Assembly: GCA_031399165.1 (NCBI GenBank)
Contig: JANNOO010000033.1
Location: 1 to 64,000, forward strand
Length of the DNA stretch: 64,000 bases
From: JAKFWI01 sp031399165
GTDB lineage: Bacteria > Pseudomonadota > Alphaproteobacteria > Caulobacterales > Aquidulcibacteraceae
Direction of reading: 5' to 3'
Both the position numbers and the translations under genes were made by a program. Of the stretch, positions 60,205-64,000 are shown in pieces; the stretch's first letter is position 1; each line of letters begins with the position of its first letter. The notes under the pieces are model-generated. The model saw nothing but the letters and a program-made list of their open reading frames with translations. It made no database searches and was not told where the DNA came from.

Positions 60205-61662
60205 TCAGGCTTGTCGCGCGGCTGGCGTAGGGCCGGGCACAGGACCGATCTGCGCGGCGCGCAGGGTTGGACCAGTAGACGGCTCAACGACCGTGGGCGC
60301 ATCGACGCGCGCGCCAGCCGGCGGCAAAGCCAGTACGGAGCCCGCGCCCGCATCCCTGCCGCCGCGCTCCATCCGCGGATGAATCAGCTGGCCCGCGTCG
60401 CCATAGACGTAAACCAGCCGCGCCCAATCAGCGTCTTCATAGAAGAACGCCGGCCCATCTGGATCGAGATCGGACCAATCGGGTTCGCGCGGCGCAACCG
60501 CGGCCTGCGCAAGCCAATTGCGCGCGCCAACCTCATCGCCCTTGCCACGGCAGACCACCGCAAACAGACCCGATATGCGCGAGGAGGGATTTTCGCGGAA
60601 CGCTTCTTCCAGCGGGCCCCACGCGGCATTCCAATCCTTGCGGTCGAGCGCCAGTTCGGCCGCCAGAATTTTGCTCTCGCGGTGATCGGGTTTCAGCCCC
60701 ACCAGCGTCGCCATGCGCTTGGCGCGCTCAGCCGCGGTCTCGTCGTGCTTAAGATCGCGATAGGCGTGCGCGATCGCCGGGTGCGGCGCGTTTTCCCACG
60801 CCTCTTCCAGAATGCTCGCCGCCTTCCAGGCTTTCCCATCTTCGAGCATCAGCCGCGAAGCAAGCGCCGCGGCCGGCGCAAAGCCCGCAGACAAGCGCAC
60901 GGCCTTTTCCACGCGATCAATCGCCCGGTCGAGCCGGCCTTCGCGATCTTCGCGCGCCGCCGATGCGGTCATCAGCACGGCCTTACGGCGCGTGACCACA
61001 CGCAGCTCAACCAGTTTGCGCTTTTCGCCTTCTTCGAGGGCCTCGATCGCGCCGTCCCAATCGCCGGCCTGCACCTTGAGTTCAAACAGGGTAGTGAACG
61101 GCCAGGTCGATGATTTGGCGAGCTTCAGCGCCGCCTCCGCGTGGCTCATCGCCGCCTGGCGATCGCCGCGCTTTAGCGCCGAAGCCAGCAGCCCCTTGCG
61201 GCCGAGCAATTCGGTGTCTTCGTTGGCCAGCATGCCGGAATAGGCGCGCTCGGCGCCAGCAACATCGCCCGCCACTTCCGCCGCGCGCGCTTCCAGAAGA
61301 TTGGCCAGGCGCGGTTCTTCAATCAGATTTTCCGCGCGTTCAGCGTGCTTGCGGGCATCCTCGAACTCGCCTGCCTCAGCGGCGATCAGACCGAGCGCCA
61401 GCGATTCCTGGCCTTTCTTGCGCCTCATCCGCTCATTGGCCTTGCCCAGACGGCCAGGCGAATCGAGCAGCAGCATCAGGAATCGGAGCAGCGGCAGCAG
61501 GAACGCCATGAGCAGCATCACCGCCAGAACGCCAAACAACGCCGTGGTCTCGATCCGCGTGCCAAACCATTCGATCATCACCAGACCGGGTTGATTGGCG
61601 ACGGAGATCGCCGCAAGCGCGGCGAACACGGCAACAACGAGAAGGATCGCGATGCGAAGCAT
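60205..61662 (-). CDS. hemY: HemY N-terminal domain TPR protein
   Basis: A 485-residue inner-membrane protein. Two hydrophobic helices (about 3-22 and 42-62) form the HemY-N domain ('GLVMIEWFGTRIET'). TPR-like helices ('ALGLIAAEAGEFEDARKHAERA', 'LASALKRGDRQAAMSHAEAALKLA') make up the rest. It is the proteobacterial HemY of the tetrapyrrole operon, with unclear biochemical role, not the Bacillus protoporphyrinogen oxidase. It is 6 bp after the broken mitofilin-like gene, in one operon with hemCD. The C-terminal tail is Pro-rich. Confidence 0.87.
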   Translation of the reverse strand: MLRIAILLVVAVFAALAAISVANQPGLVMIEWFGTRIETTALFGVLAVMLLMAFLLPLLRFLMLLLDSPGRLGKANERMRRKKGQESLALGLIAAEAGEFEDARKHAERAENLIEEPRLANLLEARAAEVAGDVAGAERAYSGMLANEDTELLGRKGLLASALKRGDRQAAMSHAEAALKLAKSSTWPFTTLFELKVQAGDWDGAIEALEEGEKRKLVELRVVTRRKAVLMTASAAREDREGRLDRAIDRVEKAVRLSAGFAPAAALASRLMLEDGKAWKAASILEEAWENAPHPAIAHAYRDLKHDETAAERAKRMATLVGLKPDHRESKILAAELALDRKDWNAAWGPLEEAFRENPSSRISGLFAVVCRGKGDEVGARNWLAQAAVAPREPDWSDLDPDGPAFFYEDADWARLVYVYGDAGQLIHPRMERGGRDAGAGSVLALPPAGARVDAPTVVEPSTGPTLRAAQIGPVPGPTPAARQA

Positions 61663-61668
61663 GCCGGC

Positions 61669-62917
61669 CTAACCCTTCTTCGACAATTGCGAGCGGATCG
61701 CCGCCAGCCTCTGATCGATTTCCACGCGCGTCTTGGCCTTTTCGAGCCAGGGCGCGACGACTTTCGCCCCCTCGCCCTTCAGCTTGGAAAGCTGCGCCAC
61801 CGCGCCGTCCAGATCGTTCGCCTTCATCTTCGCCGAAGCGCTTTCGACGAGGTCATTGCTATCGTCGCGCTCATCCACGCGGCGCACGACAACGAATTGT
61901 GCGAGGCTGGCCTGCACCTGCCCCCACATGCCCGCGTCCGGATCGCCCACGCGCGCTGCACGCACCAGCTCCAGTTCAATCTTCGTGAACTGATCGCGCA
62001 ATTGCTCGCGCGTTGGCGCGCCCTTCTTTGAAAGCGCGGCGAGCGCCACGACATTCGGGTCTTCCGGCAGCACGCCAACCAGCGCCGCGTAGGCTGGCTC
62101 GAACGGGCCAGACGAACGCGCCGCGTCCGTCGCGGCGGCGACCGCATAGGAAGCGCGCGCCGCATCCGTCGCATCCTTTGCGCCCTTGGCCACATCGGTG
62201 AACTGGCCCTGCAAATTATCTACGCGCGTGGCGACCGCGCCGACATTGGCGTCGAACTTGGCTTCCAGCGCTTTGTTTTGCGCCTGTAGCGCCTGGATCT
62301 GCGCCATCATGTCAGCGGGATTGACGCCAGCGGCCGCTTCGAACGAGAGCACTTTGCCAGCGCGCTTTTCGAGTTCGCCCATACGCGCCTGCAAACTCGC
62401 CGTGGCGCGCGCAACTCGCCGTGGCGCGCGCAACTTGCCCGTCAGTTGCAGCGGACGGGTCTTGCGGCAGCGCTTCCAGCGCCGCGAAACGCTGGCGCAA
62501 GGCCGCCGTTTCTTCCGGCCCGCCGGGAAACAGCTTCAAGCCGACGTCAATGTTCGCCAGCTTTTTTTGCGCCGCGGCGACGTCCGCCTTCAGCTGTAGA
62601 TAGTCGGCCTTGAATTGCGGCGACACGCCGCCGGCCGCATCGATCGCCTGCAATTTCAACTTGGCTTCCGCCAACGTGACGGCGGCCTGGGCCTGTGCAA
62701 GGCGCGTCTGCGTGAGTTCATCGGGCGCGGCTGCGTCCAGCAACGGCGCCAATGCCGGCGTACGCGGCGCAAGCGCGCCCAAAACACCGCCGCCCAGCGC
62801 AGACACACAAGCCAGCGCCACCGCTGCGCCCATGCCTACGCCGCGGCCCTGCGCCGGCTCGAAATCGGCGTCGATCGGTTCGGCGCGTCCGCGCTCGCCG
62901 GTATCGTTGGCGGCCAT
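61669..62917 (-). pseudogene. Mitofilin-like COG4223 membrane protein, frameshifted
   Basis: Two frames together make one gene. The N-terminal frame (62917 down to ~62312) has a membrane helix (about 29-47) followed by Ala-rich coiled coil. The C-terminal frame (~62433 to 61669) continues the coiled coil and ends in the family's helical tail ('LAALSKKGAPTREQLRDQF'). A 19-bp tandem duplication at 62396-62433 shifts the frame. Removing one copy joins 'DGQVARATAS' directly to 'LQARMGELEK' in frame. COG4223 proteins lie between hemD and hemY in alphaproteobacteria, so the position is normal. The break may be real or a sequencing error. Confidence 0.8.
62396..62433. repeat. Exact 19-bp tandem duplication
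   Basis: Copy one (62396-62414) and copy two (62415-62433) are identical, starting CTCGCCGTGGCG and ending GCGCAA. The length of 19 is one more than a multiple of three, so the duplication disrupts the reading frame it lies in. Confidence 0.97.
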
Positions 62918-62989
62918 GAGAATCCCCTCGCGCCTACGCCTCTATTCAGGCGACTGATTCGCGAATCGTACGGCGAGCCTTGAATCGGC

Positions 62990-63700
62990 TCAAGCGCGTT
63001 CGGCGGCAACCTCCTCAAGCAGCGCAAGCAGCGCTGTTTCACGCGGCGCGGAAGCAACGAGGATTCTCTTGAAATCAAAGGCGGAAGCGCGCTCGGCAGA
63101 TCGCCCGCCAATACACAACGCATTGAGCCGCGCAGCCTGTGAACGAAAAAGGGCAGCCTCGGCAATTCGGCAAAATGATTCGGCGCCGCGCGCACTATGA
63201 AAAATTACTGAATCCCCGGACGCGTGATTTGTGAGTAAACTTACCGCCGCTGGCGTAAGCGCATGTGCCATCCGCGCGCGATAAACGATCAGGCGCCGCG
63301 CCTCGTACCCGGCGTCGGCGATCGCTTCGGCAACATTGGCGGCAATATCCTCGCCGCTGACGTGCACCATCGCGCCAGCGCCCGGATCGAGCCCCCGCGC
63401 CAGGGCGACGAGATCGACCGCCGCACCATCAGCCGAACGCACATCTGTGTAACCGATTGCGCGCGCGGCCTCCGCCGTCCCATCGCCCACGGTCAGCGCC
63501 GGCAAATCTTGCATGCCAAGGGCGCGCACGCCGGCCGCACTGGTAAATAGCAGGGCCTGCACGCCGGCGGCATCGAAGGTGAACGGCAACGTCTCGGTGA
63601 TCAGCGCCGGCGACACGACAGGGCGATGGCCCATGCGCGCAATACGCGCCGCGCTGGCCTCCGCTTCCGGCGCCGCACGCGTGATCAGTACGCGGATCAT
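62990..63700 (-). CDS. hemD: Uroporphyrinogen-III synthase (HemD)
   Basis: A 236-residue protein with the loosely conserved HemD layout. 'VLITRAAPEAEASAARIARMGH' is the opening, 'ALLFTSAAGVRAL' is the first conserved Ser/Thr motif, and 'YRARMAHAL', 'DSVIFHSARGAESF' and 'CIGGRSAERA' are the later ones. It cyclises hydroxymethylbilane with D-ring inversion. It overlaps hemC by ATGA. Confidence 0.88.
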   Translation of the reverse strand: MIRVLITRAAPEAEASAARIARMGHRPVVSPALITETLPFTFDAAGVQALLFTSAAGVRALGMQDLPALTVGDGTAEAARAIGYTDVRSADGAAVDLVALARGLDPGAGAMVHVSGEDIAANVAEAIADAGYEARRLIVYRARMAHALTPAAVSLLTNHASGDSVIFHSARGAESFCRIAEAALFRSQAARLNALCIGGRSAERASAFDFKRILVASAPRETALLALLEEVAAERA

Positions 63701-64000
63701 ATCATCGCGGCGAGCGCCGTTCCGGCTTTGGCCCTGATCGCGCGCCCAAGCTCAAAGCCGAAAGCCGCCGCCTCCGTCGCATTTGGCAGCGCGGCGGCGT
63801 GGCGCGTTTCGTAAAACCGCTGCGCGCCGTCCTCCGAGAACACTTCGCCGTGCATGCGCCAGCCGGCGCCGTCACGCGCCGCGTGCGCAGCGATCGGCGT
63901 GCGGCACGAACCGTCGAGCTCGATCAAAAACGCGCGCTCCGCCGCCACCGCAATCCAGGCAGCCTCATTGTTTAACGCCAGCAAGGCGTCAGAAGCCCGC
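63697..64000 (-). CDS. hemC: Hydroxymethylbilane synthase (HemC), C-terminal part
   Basis: Only the last ~100 residues are in the window; the frame stays open to the window edge, so the gene continues beyond it. 'AERAFLIELDGSCRTPIAAHA' contains the Cys that holds the dipyrromethane cofactor, followed by the short C-terminal domain. It is the first gene of the visible tetrapyrrole operon, coupled to hemD. Confidence 0.92.
   Translation of the reverse strand, partial: RASDALLALNNEAAWIAVAAERAFLIELDGSCRTPIAAHAARDGAGWRMHGEVFSEDGAQRFYETRHAAALPNATEAAAFGFELGRAIRAKAGTALAAMI

Overview
The window is high-GC, gene-dense alphaproteobacterial chromosome. It most resembles Caulobacterales (Caulobacteraceae/Hyphomonadaceae). 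The clues are small flagellins with sigma-54 promoters, an flbT-flaF pair, flagellin-type pseudaminic acid genes, a large TonB-dependent receptor, and a hemC-hemD-mitofilin-like-hemY block. No integrase, transposase or CRISPR array was seen. The first ~130 bases are C/G homopolymer runs and look like a low-quality contig end.

Layout. (1) 0.2-19.9 kb is a flagellar filament and glycosylation region. It has two ordinary flagellins, one divergent flagellin, and the pathway to CMP-pseudaminic acid: pseB, pseC, pseH, pseG, pseI and an SpsF-type cytidylyltransferase. A second, motif-degraded cytidylyltransferase paralogue, an acyltransferase and the post-transcriptional regulators flaF/flbT are also here. 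A DEAD-box helicase, an outer-membrane barrel and several unknown proteins are interspersed. (2) 20-28 kb holds a TPR membrane protein, a putative peptidoglycan-binding exported protein, a lipocalin, a DUF3445 protein, a TIR-domain membrane protein, a Nudix hydrolase, an HPt protein and a membrane protein with TrkA-like Rossmann domains and a C-terminal RyR domain. This last group is the best candidate for an undescribed signalling or defence system. (3) 28-36 kb has tRNA-Lys, an ABC exporter, modBC, and a tightly packed six-gene minus-strand operon (DUF1285, CoA pyrophosphatase, DUF6111, cca, DUF5367, HIBCH-like).

(4) 36-42.7 kb is a MoxR / DUF58 / BatA-DUF4159 / membrane-protein operon. (5) 42.7-54.8 kb carries a GNAT, an MFS exporter, pirin, a response regulator, queE-queC, cutA, a TonB-dependent receptor, an aminotransferase, a GH13 glucosidase and an MHS-type transporter. 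(6) 54.8-60.2 kb has tRNA-Met and tRNA-Thr, then a peptidoglycan precursor and recycling cluster: murL, murD2, an LD-carboxypeptidase and an Mpl/MurC-type ligase. (7) 60.2-64 kb is a tetrapyrrole block (hemY, a mitofilin-like gene broken by an exact 19-bp tandem duplication, hemD, partial hemC).

How they fit together: the pse genes make the nonulosonic acid that decorates the flagellins, while FlbT/FlaF and sigma-54 with a candidate upstream activator site set flagellin expression. MurD2 adds L-Glu and MurL epimerises it, an alternative to the MurI/MurD route. All functional statements are from reading sequence and recalling families; no search was run.
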